In this document: positions 1 through 7,459 of the stretch, piece after piece | Layout: the number at the start of each line of letters is the position of its first letter | How positions within the stretch are numbered: the first letter of the stretch is position 1 | Source of the DNA: UBA6215 sp964484255 | GTDB lineage: Bacteria > Omnitrophota > Gorgyraeia > Pluralincolimonadales > Pluralincolimonadaceae | Length of the DNA stretch: 22,971 bases | Assembly (NCBI GenBank): GCA_964484255.1 | Contig: CAZAEH010000022.1 | Location: 1-22,971 of the forward strand | Reading direction: 5' to 3' | Translations under genes and position numbers: made by a program | Notes under the pieces: model-generated | Told to the model about the DNA's origin: nothing | What the model saw: the letters and a program-made list of their open reading frames with translations, nothing else | Databases searched by the model: none

Positions 1-68
<68 letters not shown>

Positions 69-108
69 CAATCCTTAGCTAATTCGCTCGGTTGAACTTG
101 GCTATTCA

Positions 109-120
109 ATTTTCAAAGAT
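109..120 (-). promoter_or_regulatory. boxA-like antitermination site 2, proximal to 16S
   Basis: The minus strand reads ATCTTTGAAAAT, followed by TGAATAGCC. It resembles the boxA elements (CTTTGA/ACA-type) found shortly before 16S in many bacteria, where NusB-NusE (S10) bind nascent RNA and build an antitermination complex. It lies about 50 nt upstream of the mature 16S end and downstream of the leader terminator. The match is moderate. Confidence 0.55.
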
Positions 121-137
121 CGGAAAATTTAGACAAC

Positions 138-162
138 AAAAAAGGCATCGAAGACGATGCCT
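138..162 (-). terminator. Intrinsic terminator inside the rRNA leader
   Basis: The perfect 8-bp stem AGGCATCG/CGATGCCT (arms 162-155 and 150-143) closes a 4-nt loop. On the minus strand it runs directly into six uridines (143-138). It lies downstream of the rRNA promoter and upstream of 16S, so unmodified RNA polymerase should stop before reaching 16S. No other terminator is visible after the tyrS stop codon at 409, so this one may also end the long upstream operon. The U-tract is followed by a GTTGTCT sequence that recurs after the terminator in the rimP leader. Confidence 0.85.
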
Positions 163-210
163 GAACAATCGGGCCTACCGCATCCTCTCTTGTCTTAAAT
201 CATCCGGAAC

Positions 211-220
211 TGTCAAAGAG
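211..220 (-). promoter_or_regulatory. boxA-like antitermination site 1, upstream of the leader terminator
   Basis: The minus strand reads CTCTTTGACA, one mismatch from the core of the E. coli rRNA boxA (CTCTTTAACA). It lies about 50 nt before the leader terminator, the right side for recruiting NusB/S10 and NusA so that rRNA transcription passes the terminator. Its CTCTTT also forms the 3' arm of the hairpin at 215-236, so folding could hide it. The sequence resemblance is seen; function is inferred from rRNA antitermination in general. Confidence 0.65.
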
Positions 221-236
221 TTCTTTCAAACTCTTT
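215..236 (-). repeat. Leader hairpin that overlaps boxA-like site 1
   Basis: The 8-bp arms AAAGAGTT (236-229 on the minus strand) and AACTCTTT (222-215) are separated by a 6-nt loop. The downstream arm contains the CTCTTT of the boxA-like site, so the hairpin and a NusB/S10-bound boxA would be alternatives. The 5' arm plus loop (AGAGTTTGA) also copies the first bases of mature 16S. Confidence 0.55.
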
Positions 237-262
237 TTTCTCCTTCCTGGCTACGAAGCAAT

Positions 263-282
263 GTTGTTTAATTAAAAACAAC
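263..282 (-). repeat. A/T-rich hairpin in the early rRNA leader
   Basis: The inverted repeat GTTGTTT/AAACAAC (7 bp, 6-nt loop AATTAA in plus-strand reading) begins about 45 nt after the predicted transcription start. It has no GC-rich stem and no U-tract, so it is not a terminator. It could be a structural or boxB-like element before boxA-like site 1; the role is unknown. Confidence 0.4.
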
Positions 283-334
283 GCCATCCCAAATACCGGA
301 CCAAAAATGCGGCGTACCGTTTTGGTAACTGGTA

Positions 335-384
335 AATATACCATTAAGGAAAGAGCTTGTCAAGTATTTTTTTTAATTTTTTTT
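335..384 (-). promoter_or_regulatory. rRNA operon promoter with UP-like element
   Basis: On the minus strand there is a perfect -35 hexamer TTGACA (363-358), a 17-nt spacer and a -10 hexamer TATATT (340-335). Immediately upstream, 384-365 is almost pure A/T (A-tracts on the minus strand), as expected of an UP element bound by the RNA polymerase alpha C-terminal domain. The start site would be near 328. The -35 lies only 45 nt after the tyrS stop codon, with no terminator between. The layout fits a strong sigma70-type rRNA promoter. Confidence 0.88.
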
Positions 385-408
385 CAACGGCCAAAGGACG
401 CTTGAAAA

Positions 409-1602
409 TCAGGTAAGGTCCACATTCAGGAAGTGCCTGCCAAGTTTCAGCAAGTGGCGCTTGCCTGCCGCGAAACACTGTTTATTGGCGTCGGTTAGCT
501 TTTCTCCGTCGAGCTTTACCGCTCCCTGCCCTACCAGAGAAAGCAGTTTGCTGCGCGAATCTATTCCCATGGCCTTGAACTCATCCCTCGCCTGGTCAAA
601 GACCTGGTTAAGGTTGAACGGCCCCCCGGGAATTTTTTTTACCGGCGCGTCCTCCGGGTCCTTCTTTTTCTGGAAAACATCCTCAAATGCTTTATTCTCT
701 GCCGCGGCAACTTCCTGGCCGTGATAATCCTTTACTATAAGATAAGCGAGGTTCTTTTTTGCATCCATGGGATGCATTGCCTTGACTTTACTTATATCCT
801 CATCCGTAAGAAGCTCATAATAGGTCAGCATGAGCTCATCGGATATCGACATCACCTTTCCGAACATCTCTTTCGGCGCGTCGTTGATGCCGATATAATT
901 GCCATAGGATTTGGACATCTTCTGGACGCCGTCTGTCCCGGCCAATAGAGGCATGGTTATAACAACCTGCGGCTCCTTGCCGTAAGATTCCTGGAGGTCC
1001 CGGCCAACCAGCATATTAAATTTCTGGTCATTGCCGCCCAATTCCACATCGGCGTCAAGCATGACAGAGTCGTAGCCCTGCATAAGCGGGTAAAAAAGCT
1101 CCAGGAAGCTTATGGGCTTTTTTTCCTTAAGCCTCTTTTGGAAATCATCCCTCTCTAAAAGGCGCGCGACCGTATAACGCTGGGCCAATTGAACAAAATG
1201 CTCGAATCCGAACCTCGAGAACCAGGAGCTATTATGCATGCGCTCATAGACTTCCTTATCGGATGTCTTAAGCACCCTGCCAACCTGCTTCTCGTACGTC
1301 CTGGCATTGGCCTCAACTTCCTCCCTGCTTAAGACCTTCCTTGCCTGGGTCTGCCCGGAAGGATCCCCTACGAGCGCGGTGGCATCCCCTATAAGGAATA
1401 TGACCTTATGCCCCAAATCCTGGAAATGGCGCAGTTTCCTCAGCAGGACCGTATGGCCCAAATGGATATCGGGCGCAGTGGGATCGAAGCCCGCCTTAAC
1501 GATAAGCTGCTTTTTCTTCTTCAGCTTCTCGAGCAAGGCGGCTTCGTTGATTATCTCCACCGTGCCGCGTTTGATTACCTCTAACTGTTTTGATGCTTCC
1601 AT
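409..1602 (-). CDS. tyrS: Tyrosyl-tRNA synthetase
   Basis: Cytoplasmic class I synthetase that charges tRNA-Tyr with tyrosine using ATP. The 397-residue protein has the HIGH-type motif HLGH at 47-50 within GFDPTAPDIHLGHT, the Rossmann catalytic core, a KMSKS loop at 228-232 and a C-terminal S4 RNA-binding domain from about 345. The DPTAPDIHLGH context is typical of the TyrRS group sometimes called TyrZ-like. The ATG start is preceded by AAGG about 9 nt upstream and lies 5 nt after the rpsA stop, so it is the last gene of the long operon. It shares the operon with Tyr biosynthesis genes (tyrA, aroF). The rRNA promoter follows within 50 nt, with no intervening terminator. Confidence 0.96.
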   Translation of the reverse strand: MEASKQLEVIKRGTVEIINEAALLEKLKKKKQLIVKAGFDPTAPDIHLGHTVLLRKLRHFQDLGHKVIFLIGDATALVGDPSGQTQARKVLSREEVEANARTYEKQVGRVLKTSDKEVYERMHNSSWFSRFGFEHFVQLAQRYTVARLLERDDFQKRLKEKKPISFLELFYPLMQGYDSVMLDADVELGGNDQKFNMLVGRDLQESYGKEPQVVITMPLLAGTDGVQKMSKSYGNYIGINDAPKEMFGKVMSISDELMLTYYELLTDEDISKVKAMHPMDAKKNLAYLIVKDYHGQEVAAAENKAFEDVFQKKKDPEDAPVKKIPGGPFNLNQVFDQARDEFKAMGIDSRSKLLSLVGQGAVKLDGEKLTDANKQCFAAGKRHLLKLGRHFLNVDLT

Positions 1603-1607
1603 CAGGT

Positions 1608-3191
1608 TTAGACCTTAAGGCTTAAGGCTATCCTTCTTTCAGAATCATCTATGCGAAGCACTTTGACCTGTACCTTGTCGCCTACCTTGTAAGACTCCTC
1701 AAGCTTCCCGTTAGTCTCCGAAGGGAGCTCCGATATATGCGCGAGCCCTTCGAGGTCCGGCGCAAGCTCCACGAACAGGCCGAAGTTCGTTATCTTCGTT
1801 ATGGTGCCTTCGACCACGGTGCCCGGCTGGAACTTGGCCACAAAATCCGGCCAGGGGTCCGCTACCAGCTGCTTCATGCCGAGCGAGAGTTTCCTGTTCT
1901 CCGCATCCACGGAAAGGACCACCGCATCAATCTTTTGGCCCTTCTTGAGGACCTCGGAAGGATGGTTTATCTTCCTTGTCCAGGAGATATCCGTGTTATG
2001 CAACAGGCCGTCGATACCCTCTTCCATCTCGACAAAAGCGCCATACTCTATGAATGAGCGCACCTTACCCTTGACCTGGGTACCTACGGGGTATTTGCCG
2101 GCAACCTCGTTCCAAGGGTTCATCTCGGTCTGCTTTATCCCAAGCGCTATCTTCTGGTTGTCCTTGTCTATGCTAAGGACAACTGCTTCGATCATGTCTC
2201 CGATCGCCAGGACCTCGGAAGGATGGCCTATCCTCTTCGTCCATGAGAACTCGGAGATATGGACCAGGCCTTCTATGCCCTTTTCGAGCTCGACGAACGC
2301 GCCGTAAGGCACGAGGTTGACCACCTTGCCCTTGACCCTGCTGCCGACGGGATATTTGGCATCGACTTGTTCCCACGGGTTCGGGGTCTTCTGTTTCAGG
2401 CCCAGCGACAGCTTTCCGCTCGCCTTATCCAGGGAAAGCAACATGACCTCTATCTTGTCCCCGACGGCAACAAGTTCGCTAGGGTGCGAGATACGGCCCC
2501 ATGACATGTCGGTTATATGCAGCAGGCCGTCCATGCCGGGCGCTATATTGATGAACGCGCCGAAGTCGGTTATGTTCTTTACGACACCGGGTATAAGCTG
2601 CCCGGGCTTTAGCTCTTCCATCAGTTTGCCCTTGGCAACATCCCTCTCCCTGATTATAGCTTCCTTGCGGGAAACCACGATGTTCTTGCGCGGCTTGTTT
2701 ATCTTGACAATCACGAAGTTAAGGACCTGACCCAGCAACTGGTTAAGGTTGCCGAAGCCCTTAAGGAAGACCTGGCTCGCGGGAAGGAAAGCTTCCACGC
2801 CTATATCGACCGTAAGGCCGCCTTTGACCTTCTTGGTGACGCGTCCGGTGACCATATCGCCTTCCTTGCGTTCGGCGATGATCTTTTCCCAGACCTGCAT
2901 GCGCTCGGCCTTCCTCTTGGAAAGGACTACCATGCCTTCATCGTTCTCTTTCGACTCGATCAGGACATCGATCTCATCCCCGATCTTCATCGATGCCGGA
3001 TCGATGAACTCATCGAGCGAGATCACTCCTTCGGACTTGTAACCGACATCGACCACGACGTCCTTATGCGTGACCTCGATCACCCTTCCTTTTACGATCT
3101 CGCCTTCCTTTACATCCTTGAAACTGTCCTCGTACAACTTTGACATATCCATCTTTTCCGAGGACATGTCTTCGTGCTTCTGCTCAACCAT
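1608..3191 (-). CDS. rpsA: 30S ribosomal protein S1
   Basis: A 527-residue ribosomal protein that helps 30S subunits bind and unfold mRNA. Six S1 (OB-fold) repeats are visible, at about 28-94, 110-175, 196-266, 281-353, 368-440 and 455-527. This is the same number as E. coli S1 (557 residues). Repeats 3-5 are most alike, each with GAF(I/V), GLLH or GLVH, and a HPSE sequence. Repeat 5 has HNTD where the others have HISE/HITD. The ATG start overlaps the end of plsC by 8 bp and is preceded by GGGAG about 11 nt upstream; ATG codons at residues 9 and 14 are alternatives. Adjacency of cmk and rpsA is conserved in many bacteria. Confidence 0.96.
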   Translation of the reverse strand: MVEQKHEDMSSEKMDMSKLYEDSFKDVKEGEIVKGRVIEVTHKDVVVDVGYKSEGVISLDEFIDPASMKIGDEIDVLIESKENDEGMVVLSKRKAERMQVWEKIIAERKEGDMVTGRVTKKVKGGLTVDIGVEAFLPASQVFLKGFGNLNQLLGQVLNFVIVKINKPRKNIVVSRKEAIIRERDVAKGKLMEELKPGQLIPGVVKNITDFGAFINIAPGMDGLLHITDMSWGRISHPSELVAVGDKIEVMLLSLDKASGKLSLGLKQKTPNPWEQVDAKYPVGSRVKGKVVNLVPYGAFVELEKGIEGLVHISEFSWTKRIGHPSEVLAIGDMIEAVVLSIDKDNQKIALGIKQTEMNPWNEVAGKYPVGTQVKGKVRSFIEYGAFVEMEEGIDGLLHNTDISWTRKINHPSEVLKKGQKIDAVVLSVDAENRKLSLGMKQLVADPWPDFVAKFQPGTVVEGTITKITNFGLFVELAPDLEGLAHISELPSETNGKLEESYKVGDKVQVKVLRIDDSERRIALSLKV

Positions 3192-3840
3192 CTTCTTTGT
3201 TACTCCCTTCTCCTTTGGATTTTTGCTTCTTTACTGTATCGCCCAGCTTCTTTATCTCCTCTATGACATATTCGGACAGCCGTTGGGCGGCTTCCTTCTT
3301 GTCATCGGGAAGACCAAGCCTGCTTGGGTCGATCAGATCCCCAAAATGCACCGAAATCTTTTTCAGCTTTATGCCATGGACCCCTTTGGGCATGGCCTCA
3401 TGAGTGCCTTCAACATAAGCCGTAAGTACCGGCGCGCCGGACATCAGGCTCAGGTAGCCCATCCCGGGCTGGGCACGGTTCATATCACCGGTCTCGCTCC
3501 TTGTCCCTTCGGGAAATATCAAAAGCGGCTTGCCCGACTTCAGCAGGCGTACGGCTTTCTTCATAGCTCCCATATCGGCCTCTCCCCTCCTGACGGGAAA
3601 AGCGTTACAGGAGCCGATAAGCCAGCCAAAGGGCCGGTTATCAAAAAGCGTATGCCGCGCCATAAAATATAACACTCTGGGGCTGGCCGAAGCAAGGGCG
3701 GGCGGATCAAGGTGGCTGACATGGTTACTGGCAAGTATAAAAGCTCCTTTTTGGGGGACTTTCTGCCTGCCTTTGACCTTGAAACCCATGAATATCATAA
3801 AGAACAGTTTTACAAAATTCCTTACCAGGAAATACATCAT
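3184..3840 (-). CDS. plsC: 1-acyl-sn-glycerol-3-phosphate acyltransferase
   Basis: A membrane-associated enzyme that transfers a second fatty acyl chain to lysophosphatidic acid, giving phosphatidic acid. The 218-residue protein has a hydrophobic N-terminus (about 3-20), the catalytic HX4D motif as NHVSHLD (H40, D45), the FPVRRG block near 81-86 and the FPEGTR motif at 109-114. All are diagnostic of the PlsC/LPLAT family. It starts 5 nt after the cmk stop with two ATG codons in a row and no clear Shine-Dalgarno, so translation is probably coupled to cmk. The order cmk-plsC-rpsA also occurs in some Firmicutes. Acyl-donor preference cannot be judged. Confidence 0.93.
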   Translation of the reverse strand: MMYFLVRNFVKLFFMIFMGFKVKGRQKVPQKGAFILASNHVSHLDPPALASASPRVLYFMARHTLFDNRPFGWLIGSCNAFPVRRGEADMGAMKKAVRLLKSGKPLLIFPEGTRSETGDMNRAQPGMGYLSLMSGAPVLTAYVEGTHEAMPKGVHGIKLKKISVHFGDLIDPSRLGLPDDKKEAAQRLSEYVIEEIKKLGDTVKKQKSKGEGSNKEDG

Positions 3841-3845
3841 GGCCG

Positions 3846-4508
3846 TCAGGCCCGGATGAGGCCGATAACTTTATCGACGGCCCCGTCTATAGTAAGGTCC
3901 GTAGTATCAACGATCACGGCATCGGGCGCCTTTTTAAGAGGACCGACCGTCCTGTTAAAATCGCTGTCATCGCGTATTTTAAGGTCCTTCCTTACCTCGT
4001 CCTCGGTAACGGTTGCCCCGTTTTCGGAAAGTTCCTTAAAACGCCTGCACACCCTCGTCTCGAAATCCGCATCTATATAAAATTTCCTGTCGGCATCGGG
4101 CAGGACCACTGTAGTGATATCGCGGCCTTCCATAACGGTGCCGCCTTCCTGCCCCAGCCTGCGCTGTATCTTTACCATATGCTCGCGGACCGGCTTGGCG
4201 CGCGCTATATATTTGACGTTATTGGTGACCTCCGGCGTCCTGATAGCAGCGGTCACGTCCTCGTTATCAAGGAAAACCTTGAGGCATTCTCCCTGTTGTT
4301 CCAGTCTGACATCGGTAGAAGCCGCGAGCACACCCAATCCGTTCTCATCGCCAGGGTCGGCTTTTGTCCTTAAGGCCTTAAGAGTAAGCGCCCGGTACAT
4401 CGCCCCTGTATCAATATAAAGAAAACCGAGTTTACGGGCTACCAACCTGGCAACCGTGCTCTTCCCGGAACCCGCCGGGCCGTCGATAGCGATGACGGGC
4501 CGCTTCAA
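3846..4508 (-). CDS. cmk: Cytidylate kinase (TTG start)
   Basis: Phosphorylates CMP and dCMP to the diphosphates with ATP. The family signature is clear: P-loop GPAGSGKST near the N-terminus, then DTGAMYRA, EGRDI and the CMP-binding region. A longer in-frame ORF begins with TTG at 4553, but without a ribosome binding site. The TTG at 4508 is preferred because AGGAGGG lies 10 nt upstream (4525-4519) and because this TTG overlaps the tyrA stop as TTGA. The resulting 220 residues match the usual family length, and Met1 then falls just before KRPVIAIDG. In many bacteria aroA sits between tyrA and cmk; here the two genes overlap directly. Confidence 0.94.
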   Translation of the reverse strand: MKRPVIAIDGPAGSGKSTVARLVARKLGFLYIDTGAMYRALTLKALRTKADPGDENGLGVLAASTDVRLEQQGECLKVFLDNEDVTAAIRTPEVTNNVKYIARAKPVREHMVKIQRRLGQEGGTVMEGRDITTVVLPDADRKFYIDADFETRVCRRFKELSENGATVTEDEVRKDLKIRDDSDFNRTVGPLKKAPDAVIVDTTDLTIDGAVDKVIGLIRA

Positions 4509-5347
4509 CTTAAGCTTACCCTCCTGGCTTTGGACTTTCCGAATTCCCTGCAAAGCCCGGCACCTGAACCTTTTTTTATCAACTTCTTGATCCTGGAAAG
4601 GTTGCGCCCGTAATTATCAAGCGCCCGTAATATCTCTTTCCTGTTGGTCATGCATATATCACGCCATATATCGGGATCGCTGGCCGCTATACGCGTTGTA
4701 TCCTTGAAACCGGCAGAGGCAAAACCAAGAGATTCGCCGCTCGCTGAATTGATCAGCGCCGCCGCAACTATATGAGGCAAATGGCTTATTTCGGCCACTA
4801 TCCTGTCATGTTTTTCTGGCGATCTAACGGCAACCCTTGATGCACCCAGCGACTTCCAGAATCTCTCCAGTTTTTTTACGGCTACGGTATCCGTCTTCTT
4901 AGATTTTGTCATGATTACCGTCGAACCTTTAAAAAGGCCCTCCTTTGCGGACTTTATCCCCCGCTTCTCGGAGCCCGTCATCGGATGTGAACCCACAAAA
5001 GCGGCGCAGCGAGGCATCGATTTTTCCATTAATCCGACTATCCCTGCCTTGGTGCTGCCGACATCAGTTACTACGCAACCCTTCTTGAGCGCTTTTGCGA
5101 TCTTCCTGCCGAATCCCGGTATCAGGCCTACCCGGGTCGCGATTATCACCAGATCGGCTCCCTCAACACCTTTTACGGCACTAAGCGTTCCCTTGTCGAT
5201 CGCTCCGCGCCTCATGGCCTCTCTTATGGACGAGACCCTATGGCCTACACCGATAATTTCTTTGGCGAGGCGCTTCTTTTTCAGCGATTCGCCGATGGAT
5301 CCGCCTATAAGGCCGACCCCGATTATAGATACCTTCCTAAATATCAC
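4505..5347 (-). CDS. tyrA: Prephenate dehydrogenase
   Basis: NAD(P)-dependent oxidative decarboxylation of prephenate to 4-hydroxyphenylpyruvate, the committed Tyr step. The 280-residue protein has an N-terminal dinucleotide-binding motif (VGLIGGSIG, about 11-19), HPMTGSE at 121-127, the catalytic-region SHLPH at 188-192 and GFKDTTRIA at 213-221. No C-terminal ACT domain and no fused chorismate mutase are visible, so allosteric Tyr control by ACT is not expected. The GTG start at 5347 overlaps the aroF end by 11 bp, with GAAGG about 9 nt upstream. Whether arogenate is also used cannot be told. Confidence 0.94.
   Translation of the reverse strand: MIFRKVSIIGVGLIGGSIGESLKKKRLAKEIIGVGHRVSSIREAMRRGAIDKGTLSAVKGVEGADLVIIATRVGLIPGFGRKIAKALKKGCVVTDVGSTKAGIVGLMEKSMPRCAAFVGSHPMTGSEKRGIKSAKEGLFKGSTVIMTKSKKTDTVAVKKLERFWKSLGASRVAVRSPEKHDRIVAEISHLPHIVAAALINSASGESLGFASAGFKDTTRIAASDPDIWRDICMTNRKEILRALDNYGRNLSRIKKLIKKGSGAGLCREFGKSKARRVSLS
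4519..4525 (-). promoter_or_regulatory. Ribosome binding site that fixes the cmk start
   Basis: The minus strand reads AGGAGGG, a near-perfect Shine-Dalgarno, 10 nt before the TTG at 4508-4506. It lies inside the last codons of tyrA. No comparable site precedes the upstream in-frame TTG at 4553. Confidence 0.8.
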
Positions 5348-6350
5348 GTCCTACCGCCTTCGCTACAGCTTTTAACTCCCTCATCATTTTATCAAAATTG
5401 TCCGGGACAAGCGATTGTGCGCCGTCCGAGAACGCCTCTTCCGGTTTCGGATGCACCTCTACTATAAGTCCATCGCAACCCGAGGCAATAGCGGCTTTCG
5501 CCATGGATGGGACATATCCCCACTTGCCTACCGCGTGGCTCGGGTCTATCACTACCGGCAGATGCGTCAGCTTCTTAAGCACGGGTACCGCGCTCAAGTC
5601 CAGGGTAAAACGCGTCTGGTCCTCAAAAGTCCTGATACCGCGCTCGCAAAGCATAACGTTGAAATTCCCGTTCGATAGTATGTATTCCGCCGACATTAGA
5701 AGCTCCACTATGGTAGAGGAGATACCTCTCTTAAGAAGTACGGGCTTCTTCGACATCCCTACCTCTTTCAGCAGGTTGAAGTTCTGCATGTTCCTTGCGC
5801 CTATCTGAAGGATGTCCGCGTATTTTTCGACTAAAGGTATGTCGCGAATGTCCATTATCTCTGTTATAACGGGCAGGCCCGTCTTCTGGCCGGCTTCTTT
5901 AAGGTACTTAAGGCCTTCTTCGCCCAGGCCCTGGAAACTGTATGGCGACGTGCGGGGCTTGAAAGCACCGCCGCGAAGCACCGAAGCACCGGCCCTCTTC
6001 ACCGACTTGGCTATGCTGATTAGCATCTCCCTGCTTTCTATGGAGCATGGCCCTGCCATCATCGCGATCTTTTTTCCGCCAATCTTTATTTTGCCTATAT
6101 GTATTACGGAGTTCTCATGCTTGAACTCGCGGGATACCAACTTGTAGGGCGCCAGTATCGACATGACCTTCTCGACGCCAGGAAAAACATCCAGCGGGGT
6201 TGAACGAAGGACATCCTCTTCTCCGATAACGCCGATAATAGTGCGCTCAATACCCTTGGATATCATGGGCTTTAGGCCCAGGGACTTTATCTTGGAAACG
6301 AGGTGTTTGAGCTGAGAATCCGTCACCTCGGGTTTCAGCACAATGATCAT
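5337..6350 (-). CDS. aroF: DAHP synthase, type I-beta, with N-terminal ferredoxin-like domain
   Basis: Condenses phosphoenolpyruvate and erythrose-4-phosphate to DAHP, the entry step of the shikimate pathway. In this 337-residue protein, residues 1 to about 70 form the ferredoxin-like extension known from Thermotoga maritima DAHP synthase, where it mediates Tyr feedback. The barrel follows, with AGPCSIES (Cys102), KPRTSPYSFQG from 131, DPSHAVG (His272), VEVHP (Glu298) and FSDGAQSL (Asp309). These four residues are the expected metal ligands. The ATG start has GGAGG 6 nt upstream and follows the hisC stop by one base. Feedback inhibition is inferred from the domain, not shown. Confidence 0.95.
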   Translation of the reverse strand: MIIVLKPEVTDSQLKHLVSKIKSLGLKPMISKGIERTIIGVIGEEDVLRSTPLDVFPGVEKVMSILAPYKLVSREFKHENSVIHIGKIKIGGKKIAMMAGPCSIESREMLISIAKSVKRAGASVLRGGAFKPRTSPYSFQGLGEEGLKYLKEAGQKTGLPVITEIMDIRDIPLVEKYADILQIGARNMQNFNLLKEVGMSKKPVLLKRGISSTIVELLMSAEYILSNGNFNVMLCERGIRTFEDQTRFTLDLSAVPVLKKLTHLPVVIDPSHAVGKWGYVPSMAKAAIASGCDGLIVEVHPKPEEAFSDGAQSLVPDNFDKMMRELKAVAKAVGRDI

Positions 6351-6351
6351 C

Positions 6352-7443
6352 TCAATCCTCCTTAATTACTTTCTTAACGGCCTCGATGAATTTCCTGTTC
6401 TCTTTATCGGTGCCGATAGTAACCCTTATATAGCTATCCAGTTTATACGGTTTCATGTCCCGTACTATCACCCCGTATCTCAACAGCTTCTGGAAAATTT
6501 CCCAGCTGTCTCTTTTGACGTCGACGAGTATAAAATTCGTCTGGCTCGGGACATAAGAAAGGCCTATCTTATCCAGCGCCCCGTACAGGAACTTCTTGCC
6601 TTTCAGGACCGTCTGCCTGGTCTTCTTCAGGTGTGTCGCGTCGGCAAGGGCTGCAGACGCCCCAACCTGTGCGAGAGAGTTGACATTGAACGGCTGTCTG
6701 ACCCTGTTCATGCATTCTACCAGCTCTGGGTTCGCCAAAGCGAAACCTACCCTAAGGCCCGCTAGCCCGTACGCTTTAGAGAACGTCCTTAGTATTATCA
6801 GGTTCTTGTCACCCAAGTGCCTGAAGGTATCTGGATAATCCTTGGCATCGATAAAATCATAATAGGCCTCGTCCATGACCACTATGACATTGCCGGGGAT
6901 ATTCTCAAGGAACTTCGTCAGTTGTTTGTCCGTAATATAAGTCCCTGTCGGGTTATCGGGATTGGCGATAAAGACAAGTTTTGTTTTATCGTCTATCGCT
7001 TTCCTCATCCCGTCAATATCGTATTTCATGTTAACGGACGGGACCACCTTTACCCTGCGGCCGTATGCCTCGGCTATCAACCTGTACTCCAGGAAAGTCG
7101 GATCGGCAATTATTGCATTCTCATCATCGTTCATGAACGCCTGTATTATGATGGCTATCAACTCATCGGAACCATTGCCAAAAACAAAGTTCTCCGGTTT
7201 GAACCCAAGCCTCTTTGAAGCTTCCACTTTCAGGTAATAACAATTCCCGTCGGGATACCTGTTCAGGTCGCTTAGGGCATCTTTTATCGCGGAAAGAGCT
7301 TTTTTCGACGGCCCGAGCGAGTTCTCGTTGGAGGCCAGTTTATAGACCTCGTCCAACAGCAGCTCGCGCTTTACCTCATCTATCGGCTTGCCGGGCTGGT
7401 ACGGTTTTATGCTCATTACGCCTTTTTTTGCTAACTTGCTCAT
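6352..7443 (-). CDS. hisC: HisC-family aminotransferase (histidinol-phosphate or aromatic)
   Basis: A PLP-dependent fold-type I aminotransferase of 363 residues. It has ASNEN at 37-41, NPDNPTGT at 161-168 and the Schiff-base lysine K223 in FSKAYGLAGLRVG. These match the HisC family, which makes histidinol phosphate; several members also transaminate phenylpyruvate and 4-hydroxyphenylpyruvate. Its place between pheA and aroF-tyrA, with no other his gene nearby, suggests it performs the final Phe and Tyr transamination. The ATG at 7443 is 16 nt after the pheA stop with a weak AGGG site. An ATG at 7416 (residue 10) has AAGG close upstream and is an alternative start. Confidence 0.9.
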   Translation of the reverse strand: MSKLAKKGVMSIKPYQPGKPIDEVKRELLLDEVYKLASNENSLGPSKKALSAIKDALSDLNRYPDGNCYYLKVEASKRLGFKPENFVFGNGSDELIAIIIQAFMNDDENAIIADPTFLEYRLIAEAYGRRVKVVPSVNMKYDIDGMRKAIDDKTKLVFIANPDNPTGTYITDKQLTKFLENIPGNVIVVMDEAYYDFIDAKDYPDTFRHLGDKNLIILRTFSKAYGLAGLRVGFALANPELVECMNRVRQPFNVNSLAQVGASAALADATHLKKTRQTVLKGKKFLYGALDKIGLSYVPSQTNFILVDVKRDSWEIFQKLLRYGVIVRDMKPYKLDSYIRVTIGTDKENRKFIEAVKKVIKED

Positions 7444-7459
7444 TTCTCTTCGCCCTGTT

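Noticed and set aside
208..216. TTGACA in the rRNA leader as a second promoter -35
   Set aside because: No -10-like hexamer at 16-18 nt spacing; the string is part of boxA-like site 1.
364..408. Hairpin between tyrS and the rRNA promoter (TTTTCAA/TTGAAAA) as the tyrS terminator
   Set aside because: On the minus strand the stem is A/T-rich and followed by A residues, not U, so it does not fit an intrinsic terminator.
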